DNA from: Novosphingobium sp. FKTRR1
GTDB taxonomy: Bacteria; Pseudomonadota; Alphaproteobacteria; Sphingomonadales; Sphingomonadaceae
DNA length: 56,393 bases
Assembly: GCF_020404405.1 (NCBI RefSeq)
Contig: NZ_JAIZDA010000024.1
Span: forward strand, 1 to 56,393
Reading direction: 5' to 3'
Part shown: in pieces, positions 12,101 to 19,321 of the stretch
How the letters are laid out: every line of letters starts with the position of its first letter
Numbering within the stretch: the stretch's first letter is position 1
The notes under the pieces: generated by a model
The model's input: the letters and a program-made list of their open reading frames with translations, nothing else
Database searches by the model: none
Told to the model about the DNA's origin: nothing
Translations under genes and position numbers: made by a program

Positions 12101-15100
12101 AGCCACGCAATGACCACGAAGGTGGCCGGCTCCGACCAGTTCACCACCCGGATCGATGCCGACGTGACCTATCAGCCCGGCGTGGGCGAGACCAATTCGT
12201 CGCAAGGCTCCGAGGCGCCGCTGATCTACGATCCCTCGACCCGTGGAGCGGCCTATTACGTGACGACCGAGGGCCGCACGATCACGCGCGATGTCAGCAT
12301 CACCGACGATTCAGTGCCCAAGACCGATGGCAAGCTGCCCACACCCGGCACGCTTGACGTACTGGGCGGAGCGGCAAGTCCGTGGCGCTTCGGCAATGCC
12401 ACGCAGCAGCCACAGTCCGGGAGCTTTGTCGATGTGGCGGCATCAGGGACCGACCCGCTCCTGATCCGCGCGCTCGGCGGCGGCACGCCCGACTTCGTGC
12501 AGACTGTCGGCGGCACCGTGACTCACAGTCAATATGATACCGTTCCGTTCGGTACGAACGATGATTTCCGCCAGAACATGACCTGGGAAATCCCTGACCA
12601 GATCAATGTCACCCTGACCACCGCAGCGCGCGCGACTTATCCGATCAAGGTCGTCTTCGACAATGGATACGGTACAGGCGGGGTCAATGTCGTGTCGACC
12701 CAGAGCAGCGTGGTCGTCGGCGGACGGATCACTTATGGCGGCGGCGATGTCGGGATAACCGCAGGTGAAAACATTGTCGGAACCCCGAGCGGGCTGATCT
12801 ATGCGCACGGGTTCCACGGTTGCGCCGGTTCAGCCTCGCCCGCTGATTGCGCACCGACGTTTTCGAGCGGTTCAATCGGCTCGGCCAATCAACCACTTGC
12901 GGTGACGATTGCCGGTTCAGCGCTGGGCGATCCGGTCACCGGCCTGGGCAAAGTGGCAGGCGGAACCGTAACAGCGCAAGCGACCGGCGGCGATGTTTTC
13001 CTGACCCTCAACTCCTCGACCGCGACCGCAGGCGATCTCGACGCGGTGGCTCTGCTATCGGTCGCCGCCACCGGCAAGGTCGTGATTACATCGGGCACGG
13101 GTCTGGTCGGCATCGACGGGATCGGCCCGAACATCGTGGGGCAGGAGATCGATCTTACCACCGCCGGTTCGGTAGGCGGGTTCAACCCATATTCGGGCAG
13201 CGGCACCGATCCCCTGCGCAAGCCCGCGCTGACACTTACCGTCGGCAATGGCGGTTTGTGGATCAATGCGGGTGGCGATATCACCGTGCAGGGCGCGCTC
13301 AAGAACGACGGGACCGACATAAACGACGTCATGCGCCTCGGTGCGATCGTCTCGACCCGCGACGTGCAGATCCGCGCCCCCGGGTCCATTGTGGCGCTCG
13401 ATACCACGACCACGGTCAACCAGGACAAGCTGGCCCGCTTTCTCGCGGCGACGCAGGCGCTCCAGCTTGCACCCGGCGCCACGTGCAGCGGCGCGGCCTG
13501 CCCCACGATCGATCCGACAAGGCTGACCTCGATCACCGATGCGCTGCGCAATCAGGCTCGCGCGGCATATGACACGATCATCCACGCCAACGGCCTTGCC
13601 CAGACCGAGGCGCTGGACATCGCCGCGCGGATCGACAAGCTCAACGGACTTGCCGCCTCGGGTGTCGTGATCGGCCGCGATGGCAAGGTGGTCTATGACC
13701 CTGCCAAGGATACCGGCAAGACCGCCGCTGGCTTTGCCGCATCGCTGACCGGCCGTAACGGGCTGAGCACGGCGGACATTACCGGCGCATTGCAGACTTA
13801 TGCCAACAGCGTCATTGCGCTGGTCGGCGTGAACCTGCCCAACTTGTCGGGCAGCCCCGACAAGGCCGCTACGGTCTCGGCGCTTGTCAGATCGCAAGGC
13901 AAGGCAGCCGCCGAAGCCGATGCGGTCGGCAAGCTCCAACTGGTCGATCAGCTTCGCACCCAAGGCGTGCAGATCGATACCAGCGGCAAAGTGACGCTGG
14001 CGGGGTCGGCCAACGTTGCCCCCGGCAGCGCGCTCGCCGTGCTCGCGGTCAACGCGCTGCAATCGCAGACCAACGCGCTCAAACCCGCGACTGGTGCGCC
14101 CGCCATCACCCCCGTGGCGACGCCAACCCCTGCCGACGTCCTGCGCGGCCTGCAGGCCTACGTCGATAGCGTGACCGGCAAGATCAAACCGCTGTTCGGC
14201 GGCACCTTGCCCACGCTGGTCGGCCTTGGCACAACAGCCGCCCAGCTCAGCTTTGTCGACAGCAAGATCACTGCGACCGGGATCACCGCCTATACCAGCG
14301 CGCAGACGGCGGATGCACAGGCCGTGCTGACCCAGCAGTTCGGTGTTCTGCCCACCTCGCGCGCCAGCATCGACACACTTGCGTTCTCGTCCAGCTTCCT
14401 CGCTGCGCGCACCGATGGCGCCACATGGCGGCAATCCCAACTCGATTTCCAGGTGCCCTCGACGGCTTTTGTGCCGGTTGCCGATACGCAGTTCGAAACG
14501 CGCAAACCGGTGATCACCGCCCGCAATCTCACGCTCATCGCAGGCAACAGCATCGGCAATTTCGAAGCGCCCGAGGCGTTCCGGTTCACCAGCGCAGGCC
14601 TTGTCGATGCGGCGGGCAAACCGATCACCGATCCCCTGCAAAAGCAGCTGGCGGCGGCCTATCTCGCTTCGGCTGGGCCCGGCGATCTCACGGCAACCGT
14701 GACTGGTTCGCCAGCCACTCTCGTCACGTTCGTCAGCCGGCGCGACCAGCCGCTGCCGCTCGATGTTGATGGCGTGATCAACGCCTTTGCCGCCACAAAC
14801 TATGTCTCGCGCACGACATCGTGGACCGCTGCCAATGCCGATCAACTGGCAGGCGACATTTTCCTGAACGATGTCAATACAATGACGATCGGTTCGATTG
14901 TCAGCCTCAAGCCCGTGACCGGCGCGCGCCGGACCGATTGCAACAGCAATCCCGCCGTGCTTCTGTCGAGCTGCGACAGCCGCATCCGCCTCACCGCCAA
15001 TGCCATTACCGGCGTGACGCAAGGCGCGGCGCAGCTTACTGGACGGGTTTACGTCAACAGTACGCTCACCAGCGCCAATGTCACCGACGCAAGCGGACGC

Positions 15101-17437
15101 GCGCTGATCATGGGCGGGCTGATCCGGCTGGAAGCCTCGAACGGCGATCTGCAATCGAGTGATGGCACCGCCATCCAGATCGACGCGCAAGGCCTCGAAA
15201 CCGTGCGGGCGGCCGGAAATGCGAGGCTGATCAAACGGACACCGGGGCTGATCGGTTCCAGCGATTTTTCGTCGCAGCTCGCCTACCGCAACGGCAACGA
15301 CCTTACCGTGGGCGATGTGTTTGCCGGCAAGACCTTTGCGCTCGACAATCTGTCGGGATCGCTGCTGGTCGGCGCGGTGCCGTCCTCGCTCGCCAGCGAA
15401 AACCGCAACGGGCGGATCGTTGCCGGTGCGGTGGCCTTGCGCGCGGCGGGCGACATCGGCGGTAGCGGCATAACGGCGGCCGGGCTGCCTGCGCGCTTCG
15501 ATATCCAGACCCCGCAGCTCGACAAGCTGGCAGCCGGATTTGACTATGCCGCCGCGCCGACGACAGGCCCGGCAACCACCCTCACCTTCGACGGCGGCGG
15601 GCAGCATGTCTTCTCGGCGGCCGAACTTCTCGGATCGTCTGCGATCGATCCTTATGCGCAAGTCTCGATCACCATCACCAAATTGCCGACCGGGGCCAGT
15701 CTGGTGCTGAATGGCGCCAATGGCCTCCAGTTCATAAAGGTGGGCGCAAAGATTCCTCTAGCGGCCATCTCGCAGCTTCGGTTCAACGGCTTCTCGGGGC
15801 TTGGTACCCAGACCCTCGGCTATCAGCTTACCGTGGCGGCGGGGGCGGTTGGCAGTGGCTCACCGCCTGCGGGCACAGCGGCCGGATCGGCCTGGCTCGA
15901 TCTGCGCAGCGCCACCCGTATCGGCGGCAACGTTGCCTCGCTGATCGGGGCGCGCGGCTCCATCGATATCGGCAAGGGCCCCGGCGCGAACGGGCTGATC
16001 GACCTCGAAAGCGCGGTCAAGGTTGGCGGCACCATGGCCATCGCCACGGCGGGGAACTTCGCCATCGGTGCGGGGGTCAATGTCAGCAAGAGCGGCGCGG
16101 CTGCGCCCGCATCCTGCGCGACCGATCCTGCTCCTGCAACGTGCCTGATGACCCTGTCGAGCCTGAATCTGGCTGTCGGCGGCGCGTTCAATCTCACCAC
16201 CGGCCGCAGCATCGAATTCGGTGCGCTTGCGGCAGGCGGCGGAAAGGTGGAATCGACGCTTGGCTCGATCACCGTCGATCGTGGCCTGACAGGCAGCGCC
16301 AGCGCTGCCGCGCCCTTCACGCTGAAGGGCAGCACCGGCGTGTTCACCCACGATATTCTGGGGGGTGCGCTCGCGCTCATCTCCACCAATGGCAATATCG
16401 ATGTTGCCGGCAAGATGAACGCATCCTCGATCACCATGACCGGCAAGACCACGGGTGTCGACGGCGCGATCGATACGAGCAATCTGGTGATTGTTGCGGA
16501 TGGCGACGTCTCGCTCGAAAGCACGATCACGGCGGATTCGCTCCATGTTTCAGTGACCGGCGATCTGGAACTCTCCCATTCGATCACGTTGCGCTCGCCC
16601 GCGGGCCATACCCAGTCGGTTCTGGTGGCAGGCGGCGCCGTGACCCTGGGCGACGATGCTGTGATCAGCGGAACGCCCTCGACCCTGCTCTCGATTACCG
16701 GTGCCAGTATCGGTTTTGCGCCCACATCGACGATCCGGGGTGTCGATACCACGATCGTCGCCACCAGCGGCCCTGCGTTGATCGGCACGATCGAGGGCGG
16801 TGCGTTTTCGCTTCGCGCACGAGGCGATATCGCTCTTGGCAGTCTGGCCGCCAGCAGCGCCGAGGTCGTCTCGACCCGAGGCAATATCGACTTTGGCGGA
16901 TCGGTGCGGATCACATCGGGAGGCCTTGCTGGCAGCGGCAGGCTCGCCGCCCGCGCGGCTGGAGCGATCACCATCGCTGCGCCGTTTTCGGCAGGCGGCG
17001 GGATTTCCTTGGCAGCGCGGGATATCACCAGTGCAGGATCGGGTTATCTCGCCTCGAATGCGCCGATCGTGCTGCGGGCCGATCGCATGGCGCTGACCGT
17101 CGCCGATCTGCAGCCGGGTTCGGCCCCTGTCAGGCTCAACGTCTCCGGCTTTTCTGCACCTTTCACGAACGAAGCGACGTTTGCGTTCAGCACACCGCGC
17201 TTGCTGGACTTCACCACCCTCAAAGTGGCGCGCCTGCGTATCGATGACAATGGTGAGGTCCGCTTCGCACCCTGGACAGAATGCGAACTGCTCCCCGTCG
17301 CGGCGGGCAACTGGCTGGCCATGGGGGGAGGTCCGGCAGGGCGCTGTGCCCAGCCGCCGGCGCTCGATCCGGTCGGTTCGCAGAGGATCGAATCGAAACC
17401 CGCCCTCGCGCGGCCAGCCACACTTTCGCATCGGTGA
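161..17437 (+). CDS. giant filamentous haemagglutinin / LktA-type adhesin (TpsA), 5758 aa
   Basis: Secreted two-partner (type Vb) exoprotein, expected to leave the cell through the TpsB pore encoded directly downstream and form a long surface beta-helix. I start at ATG 161, which has GGAGG at 151-155; a GTG at 134 in the same frame has no ribosome site and abuts the IS end. Residues 1-38 are a signal peptide (basic start, hydrophobic core, HAQA cleavage site). About 39-230 form the TPS domain, with GFNRFDHFN, NNLVNL and GGNVFLVVPSG as in the leukotoxin LktA family. The rest is thousands of Ala/Gly/Thr/Val-rich parallel beta-helix repeats, interrupted by predicted helical stretches near 3230 and 4440-4680. 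Mature-protein cysteines occur only as ten close pairs. The C-terminus (ending RPATLSHR) shows no CdiA-type toxin or VENN motif. At over 17 kb it is about twice the size of typical FhaB. The stop is 5 nt before the TpsB start, so translation is probably coupled. Sure of class; the function (adhesion or biofilm) is inferred. Confidence 0.9.
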   Translation: MEPSSASRPRVRQACARLMVGAASIAAALAANGVHAQAVDVTASSGGASVVALQSGGNAAVVTTSRVVGGTGFNRFDHFNIGTGQAATLVVPTGANNLVNLIRDPSTINGTVSSVLGAIGGQVGGNVFLVVPSGLVIGTTGIINTGRLIVRGTQANAGSGDPSLADVFGGAPAANVTINGRISAPGGVDIHASTVSVGASGVVETGAAGLARIGNTAALQNSLVSTQGLPSGQAIVTTASGGIAIVAGSTIALAAKIADNPATAANEAQPGALFDARPVSALPTLPAGVSLQAPSITIGGRIRTWDGTGSSPAADITLTATDSKVYANTFAPNSPFYGMPQATAGISIDGSVIGGNIAASATATGTTNPADGTKAVVALDKLAGALGSAGLAKLTGNTLGIGAFVSLVSAKSAISIGAGASLTASKDITLAAGSAASSVASASAKAGKTASGQAAIAASVSQTTSNATITVGTAQAGASLIADGAIRIGASSDPRAKTSVIASSTGDAVAAAIAYNEVNADAGVTVSSGSKLDGKSIAVSATIAQADPTAGIVTSATGRVFDTSPGGGVAAVTQEAIHSHVDVGGTIGSARTATVTIAANTTISHNKTSATTTSKTGTDNPAVTPNTANTNFASMIGGLLRLSTTDPKTPKPGTIGTSADPANRLTAAVAVLQANETANARITGTITATGQVSVTGQVSDQQVRNNAQASAAAALSVNGVVTTVSGAAAWGTYVYSGTADIAGTVNAGSLNVTSLVDRPVGIADPVGTLVDQADVLNAPDNFNAVLADLGFAKDVFATISPLLTPKSGLFGSYAGASTDSDSSGKAALGGSFAYDSIDSTSRAWIDPSSQITIAGPQAGASVIDAETSIVLLNLAGPKLFGSKSGGTAGGGAVTYNALHPVTTAGIGDGVIFIAPDRDLSVIAKSAIDAFSLSPVAGKGKSTTLSGAFAVNQVDGATHAIISSAAQLAIGAGALREAASTDLQLWAVAGTLAWNKADGTQGSSDTSVGVSGALNYVSLDTQAAVAAAHDEFDTTGPAIAAATKAGVASGNVSVTAQTTGSVNAVSVAGVRDSSDPEVKPGLKDKLSATFNPSKGALSAPMTDELNILASGFLGAIGLQKYSDQLKANYTTRKDAASAGNAAATDPATKTPPTDGWGVAGSAGVNLTSLATKVNISKAKFTKAANAASATFLAKATERADTLAITGGATLANGVQYSGSSTLVAGAYGVSYSNNATAVAIDQSVLAGFDAVTANAAANGLRIGAGLALAADTTKTTDGRIFASSASVLVANDSVGAAITDGAVTGTGKGDVSVLAFDGRTLGAGAGGLSWGTQSGFGAALTLLIDKAASGKPTTALLARTPVSGFVNLSVQALDAARLVGVAAAGALSASADQNNGALAASISINDVALGTSALIDLGDTGTGLVNITGALTVAAGEYAANDPAAQVSRTSCSINCDAAESLLANFAIASTTFGSDDPVQAKDLPSGAAVVSVAIPVASARGKATGLGLSVNLVNNDRTAAIIGGAAASGSTIKAGSLALRTVDRATILSLAAGLSTSSNQTGIMGSLAYNQIGGTASASLARSATATAGPVIETGTAGGSVAPISVTALADGRIYSLSGAIGIGKSAAGGLAVSVNSIARDGSGPAAGLDANVDGVTLKGNPGLAVNAASTETILSGAIAGSLASGNSLAGSASTNAIAPKISARADRLAYANAVTGDLAVTASDSASIRSLALTAALSSSSNALGAGISANRISTNVLASLTPASAISVRNLLVQSQSAATTQLVAVGLGLAAKFNGVGSMAVNQTSAEADALLTLNGFNVTATGSVGVLATRDSSIDAAAGAVALGSKSAVGASLVLNDVSGGAQALVTGTGAASVTALGGGDGFAVRTGDLSEALQQFSLPDVVPDSTSTTGASNASLQHIKPATTQIHGVAINANSTHSTRTLAITGAVSGSGFAAAVTAVVGNVGGNTQALASGVQFNVGNVGVAKPVAEPVALDIRAGTAIDTASFAGAAAGSNNVGVGAPVVSDGLSAQTTARMAGGGVNTTGNVTVRAASRQAATALVVAGAIGGNVGAAVSGVSPRFAGVTTAAVDDPTAVTILGSGGLAINADSDSRGLATFGTLALGKGAGAATVVVVTDDDQTQARYKSTKRVSVSAPSVNVTANGRLDARVAGASAAAGLAGALVGNGVGIVNRQSVAAQASGLSYNNGQGTVAVTANQIANFQPIVGQVAATAAITSGAAALGAVVVLSQAKVDATLIDPLVTAKQVSVNAYGASGVDALQLGLAGGLGGSIGANVTYIGIGEVADTGALFSTSGDSSANGKVATNAGATGSGNANLAMLGGGSGETTAQQAAAPGLDQLAGSGSAHVVAGADGTRDATGTVQTSSRDQFMQVGVVTTAPGADDAAASRVRAQVLSATPGLDDRVTTGALSVVSSANLVSKSSNFQGAASLASGSAAIAITRNAANSIARIGAGVTATGVGNASTAQVQALTGQDTSRLTGGITNPSKAAEALVVAGAVGALTASIGLADIKLQTVSLAESLGKIGFGTLTIKSGDSSDAAAQVYGAAAGGAALNVAVANVTKEGTVGAQIAGKSASTITNVIASGGGSTSAYALAASGGNLLDGNAAVALATDRRTVDARVAEGTVISSNTLLVDASSSPVISAASDGIAVSGGIAMGASVALANADATVEARVGEGANISCATFLAANCTLTVRAALARPTDGANITARARGSAGGGLAAANATLATASDNGNVAAIIGADLNGVAGAPTVLAGPALTVLASRTLAQTASADGLTAAGLLSIGVQSSSATSAGSVDAALLNVDGSQQVLNDPSTNRALVNASGGFLRNPDATVSATSLDLNTATVRAGAGAVGAGVAASATTDASGIVTTTIAPDAAYTFRAGTLTATATAQTDYHSEADATQASIVGGSGSTTGNTVDTTAHVLIGKARAGAATGGNSTIRASQFVISAQNTVGVTGSDGGFARGAGGGAAAGAAAQVTNRVTQHSTVDVLDGVTLRQYGDASQNLLAMTINAGITTARSHSTALQVGGVMVLPFARVDSTFNASSLVTIGANALLRADGGIGIGTTAHQTIADTSAVQIYGLAGIGGGSASTTDTAAGLVTVADGATIESLSDVHLTPGIAADGLGRDNVSISDQTDVFNQTLVPITVDHDAHATGTLANRLVIGKAVVRSARDVTFSALAEGLAATAVGTGHNPYLALVSKSDSGGTADMSTAGSIALNGSQITAGFLANRKIAITDTADGGWQGIATDFDGTETLTRTIVADAKGKITGDTLASSAKGPIATPDRDRLGLAQLSSRTVSALDVVGQQISSLTAQVQAAGLAVPGDPNALPVGPDHEKAAAALAAAAAQSALVAKLSAAYDTRAALASAGSTNTAGIMVDNLLAAGGSFAINTATITGSGSTIVANASPTIAINSTSARNLILGNLFIPAKPSGAVTYGGPIGETDLNAIASVRSSGPNDTVEGLIDVTDGAQFGAKSDLLVFGPIANVGGTFKALVNNGNFSQFGDVQVGKYDVTVPNGLFNVSTTGDFTMGVPISLYYGRLGLSLNDAAGLDCGTGGSTDGCATNANQLALLVQSYIAEQTFDVTDIPGIDALRQAMKRAFNLSDAQAADPILTLFEQGFVENNGGQAYYTRLNSAGQLLRTAVTPKSSGAPYTAGAGSSATIFASCTQWCELESNDNQLSSVAPDGGNLFVPFLWGYGDTYPRKDYPGGYYTQGSTFSDPVIVRRITDLPENGNAANAVSKLPATASDGGLIRANQVRINARFVNVSGSIVAGPEKQRTLAINSQLVNSVGLTIQDAMALDPNVHVGSISAPLQSLNVASGNIGARYVVTGLVRNGPCLVSGAGGCLQQAVSSTTGYIQLDDVDAGAGGVIDITGRILNTNPLGGGELKVLDGFANISVVNNAPIDLHLGTINAGTDVSGLIKLTDLHADGSVEQTTYRDTPGLGVTMSHAMTTKVAGSDQFTTRIDADVTYQPGVGETNSSQGSEAPLIYDPSTRGAAYYVTTEGRTITRDVSITDDSVPKTDGKLPTPGTLDVLGGAASPWRFGNATQQPQSGSFVDVAASGTDPLLIRALGGGTPDFVQTVGGTVTHSQYDTVPFGTNDDFRQNMTWEIPDQINVTLTTAARATYPIKVVFDNGYGTGGVNVVSTQSSVVVGGRITYGGGDVGITAGENIVGTPSGLIYAHGFHGCAGSASPADCAPTFSSGSIGSANQPLAVTIAGSALGDPVTGLGKVAGGTVTAQATGGDVFLTLNSSTATAGDLDAVALLSVAATGKVVITSGTGLVGIDGIGPNIVGQEIDLTTAGSVGGFNPYSGSGTDPLRKPALTLTVGNGGLWINAGGDITVQGALKNDGTDINDVMRLGAIVSTRDVQIRAPGSIVALDTTTTVNQDKLARFLAATQALQLAPGATCSGAACPTIDPTRLTSITDALRNQARAAYDTIIHANGLAQTEALDIAARIDKLNGLAASGVVIGRDGKVVYDPAKDTGKTAAGFAASLTGRNGLSTADITGALQTYANSVIALVGVNLPNLSGSPDKAATVSALVRSQGKAAAEADAVGKLQLVDQLRTQGVQIDTSGKVTLAGSANVAPGSALAVLAVNALQSQTNALKPATGAPAITPVATPTPADVLRGLQAYVDSVTGKIKPLFGGTLPTLVGLGTTAAQLSFVDSKITATGITAYTSAQTADAQAVLTQQFGVLPTSRASIDTLAFSSSFLAARTDGATWRQSQLDFQVPSTAFVPVADTQFETRKPVITARNLTLIAGNSIGNFEAPEAFRFTSAGLVDAAGKPITDPLQKQLAAAYLASAGPGDLTATVTGSPATLVTFVSRRDQPLPLDVDGVINAFAATNYVSRTTSWTAANADQLAGDIFLNDVNTMTIGSIVSLKPVTGARRTDCNSNPAVLLSSCDSRIRLTANAITGVTQGAAQLTGRVYVNSTLTSANVTDASGRALIMGGLIRLEASNGDLQSSDGTAIQIDAQGLETVRAAGNARLIKRTPGLIGSSDFSSQLAYRNGNDLTVGDVFAGKTFALDNLSGSLLVGAVPSSLASENRNGRIVAGAVALRAAGDIGGSGITAAGLPARFDIQTPQLDKLAAGFDYAAAPTTGPATTLTFDGGGQHVFSAAELLGSSAIDPYAQVSITITKLPTGASLVLNGANGLQFIKVGAKIPLAAISQLRFNGFSGLGTQTLGYQLTVAAGAVGSGSPPAGTAAGSAWLDLRSATRIGGNVASLIGARGSIDIGKGPGANGLIDLESAVKVGGTMAIATAGNFAIGAGVNVSKSGAAAPASCATDPAPATCLMTLSSLNLAVGGAFNLTTGRSIEFGALAAGGGKVESTLGSITVDRGLTGSASAAAPFTLKGSTGVFTHDILGGALALISTNGNIDVAGKMNASSITMTGKTTGVDGAIDTSNLVIVADGDVSLESTITADSLHVSVTGDLELSHSITLRSPAGHTQSVLVAGGAVTLGDDAVISGTPSTLLSITGASIGFAPTSTIRGVDTTIVATSGPALIGTIEGGAFSLRARGDIALGSLAASSAEVVSTRGNIDFGGSVRITSGGLAGSGRLAARAAGAITIAAPFSAGGGISLAARDITSAGSGYLASNAPIVLRADRMALTVADLQPGSAPVRLNVSGFSAPFTNEATFAFSTPRLLDFTTLKVARLRIDDNGEVRFAPWTECELLPVAAGNWLAMGGGPAGRCAQPPALDPVGSQRIESKPALARPATLSHR

Positions 17438-17442
17438 TTTCG

Positions 17443-19089
17443 ATGATCTTTCGGCCAAACCGCAGTCTGGTTGCGTTTATCCTCGGCTCTGTCGCGGTGT
17501 TGCCGGTACAAGCTCGAGCAGCCAGCGCACCAGCGCTGCCACCGGGGCTCGATCCGGGGGTCATCAACGAAGCGGTGCGCCGCCAGTACGAGCCCGAACG
17601 AACTGACCGGAAACCGCCACAGCCGTCGGTGACCGTCGACGCGCAACAACCGGTCGAGCAGGCCACTGCGGGCGCGCAAATCCGCTTTGCACTCAAGGCG
17701 ATCCGCTTCGATCCCAGCCACTATCTGGGACCGGAAATGCTCGCAGCGCTGGCGCAGCCGCTAGAGGGGCGCGAGGTCGGCATTGATGAGCTCAAGCAAC
17801 TCGTGGAGCGGATCAATGCCCTCTACACCCAGCGCGGACTTGCGACCGCTCGTGCGGTGCTGGCGCCGCAATCGATCGAGGATGGCACCGTCGTGATCCG
17901 CCTGATCGAAGGGCGGCTCGGCGCCATTGCCGTCAAAGGTGGCAGCCCGCAGAGCCAGCGCCACGCGCAGAGGGCCATTGGCCTGCAAGCGGGCGCCTTT
18001 GCCGATCCGCGCGATCTTGAGAACCGCCTGCGCCTCTTCAACCGGGAAAATGATACCCATCTGCGTGCTGGGCTTTCGGCTGGTCAGACGCTTGGCCAGA
18101 CCGATCTTGAACTGCAGCTTGTTGAACCACCGGCGCTTGGCCTCGAAGTCTTTGCTGACAACAACGGCTACCGGTCGACCGGTATGTGGGAACAAGGGGC
18201 CGTATTGCGGGCCTATCGCGTTCTGGGCAGCGCTGATCGCGCTTCGCTGGTCGCGGTGCGGTCAGATGGCGTTCGATCGTTGTCAGGGGCGTGGTCCACC
18301 CCCCTTGGTCAAGGCGCGCGGTTTGGCCTCACCGCCTCGCACGGCGAAACCACCATCCATCAGAACAGCGCCAATCCGCTCGACATTCGGGGGAGGTCAA
18401 ACTCCCTTGGCGCTGATGTTGCGCTGTCGCTGGTCAATCGCAATGCCTTTTCCCTGCACCTTGATACCACGCTCAACGCCACACAATCCGATACACGCAT
18501 TAGCGGCGAGCGTGTGGTCGACAATGACGTGCTGACCGCCGCCATCGCCGTAATGTTCGATGTCAACACCCCGCATCTGGTGGGCTCCGGCCATCTTGAA
18601 GCTGCTTACAACCATGTTTTCGAGCATGTGTCAGGCACGACGTTCGAGCCGCTGGTGCTGCGCGGAGATGCCCAGTTCAACCGCTCGCTCGGCCACCACG
18701 GCGCGCTGTTGCGGCTTCGCGGCGATGGGCAATGGACCGGTTTTGATACGCTGCCGGGTCTGCTCCAATACCAGATCGGCGGTGCCCGCTCGGCGCGCGC
18801 GCTCGATGCGGGAACGGCGGCTGGTGACCGTGGTTACACGGTTGCATTCGAAGCAGCACAAGTCCGTACGCTTGGCCGACATGCGCTCGAGGTTTCGGTG
18901 TTCGTTGATCATGCGGCTGCCTTCAACGCCGGTCAGCAAGAAGAAGGCGCAACCGATGTCGGGACTGGCCTGAGCATTTCGCTGTGGAACCGGGTCAACC
19001 TTCGCGGCCAATACGCCTGGGCGCTTGATCATCGCGGCGCGCATGGACTTTCGAAGCGGGGCTACCTGTCGATTTCGGCGAGATTCTGA
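17443..19089 (+). CDS. TpsB outer-membrane transporter, ShlB/FhaC/HecB family
   Basis: Outer-membrane 16-stranded barrel that recognises the TPS domain and translocates the adhesin encoded upstream. ATG 17443 follows the adhesin stop by 5 nt; a longer frame upstream overlaps the adhesin and lacks a signal peptide. The 548-aa product has a signal peptide (1-27, ending QARAA), a proline-rich linker, a ShlB-type POTRA domain at about 78-160 (ALYTQRGLATARAVL within it), and a barrel ending in YLSISARF with the terminal aromatic needed for BAM insertion. The conserved loop L6 motif, normally VRG(Y/F), reads ARAL (451-454): the arginine is kept but Gly and the aromatic are lost. The following GDRGY (461-465) is intact. 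Length is normal for the family (about 550-580). Confidence 0.9.
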   Translation: MIFRPNRSLVAFILGSVAVLPVQARAASAPALPPGLDPGVINEAVRRQYEPERTDRKPPQPSVTVDAQQPVEQATAGAQIRFALKAIRFDPSHYLGPEMLAALAQPLEGREVGIDELKQLVERINALYTQRGLATARAVLAPQSIEDGTVVIRLIEGRLGAIAVKGGSPQSQRHAQRAIGLQAGAFADPRDLENRLRLFNRENDTHLRAGLSAGQTLGQTDLELQLVEPPALGLEVFADNNGYRSTGMWEQGAVLRAYRVLGSADRASLVAVRSDGVRSLSGAWSTPLGQGARFGLTASHGETTIHQNSANPLDIRGRSNSLGADVALSLVNRNAFSLHLDTTLNATQSDTRISGERVVDNDVLTAAIAVMFDVNTPHLVGSGHLEAAYNHVFEHVSGTTFEPLVLRGDAQFNRSLGHHGALLRLRGDGQWTGFDTLPGLLQYQIGGARSARALDAGTAAGDRGYTVAFEAAQVRTLGRHALEVSVFVDHAAAFNAGQQEEGATDVGTGLSISLWNRVNLRGQYAWALDHRGAHGLSKRGYLSISARF

Positions 19090-19101
19090 CAGACGCCGAC
19101 A

Positions 19102-19122
19102 GCTTTGCGCGGTCAGCAAAGC
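19102..19122 (+). terminator. possible terminator hairpin after the TpsB gene
   Basis: GCTTTGC and GCAAAGC form a perfect 7-bp stem with a 7-nt loop, 13 nt after the TpsB stop. There is no U-tract, so this is only a candidate. The remaining spacer to the convergent aldehyde dehydrogenase gene (to 19321) shows no other feature. Confidence 0.3.
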
Positions 19123-19321
19123 GTCAAGTCGTTCAGCCCGCAGGGATGACGCCTCCGGCTCTCTATCAGGACGGACGCATTGGCGACCATGCGCCGGTAT
19201 CCCGAATCCCGGTTTGACACCTGGCCTGCCACCGGCGTTATGCGTTGGCCCGAACGGGAGCGGCGAATGCCGGGCGGCCGCACACCCTACGAACACATCT
19301 GCAAATGCCGGGACCAAACAC

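Noticed and set aside
1469..15661. Long minus-strand frames within the adhesin gene (up to about 870 codons)
   Set aside because: They mirror the repetitive GC-rich coding strand, have no family motifs, and are Arg/Gly/Ala-rich antisense shadows.
17000..17437. Contact-dependent-inhibition toxin at the adhesin C-terminus with an immunity gene
   Set aside because: There is no VENN-type motif or toxin-like tip, and the next gene is TpsB with no small immunity frame between.
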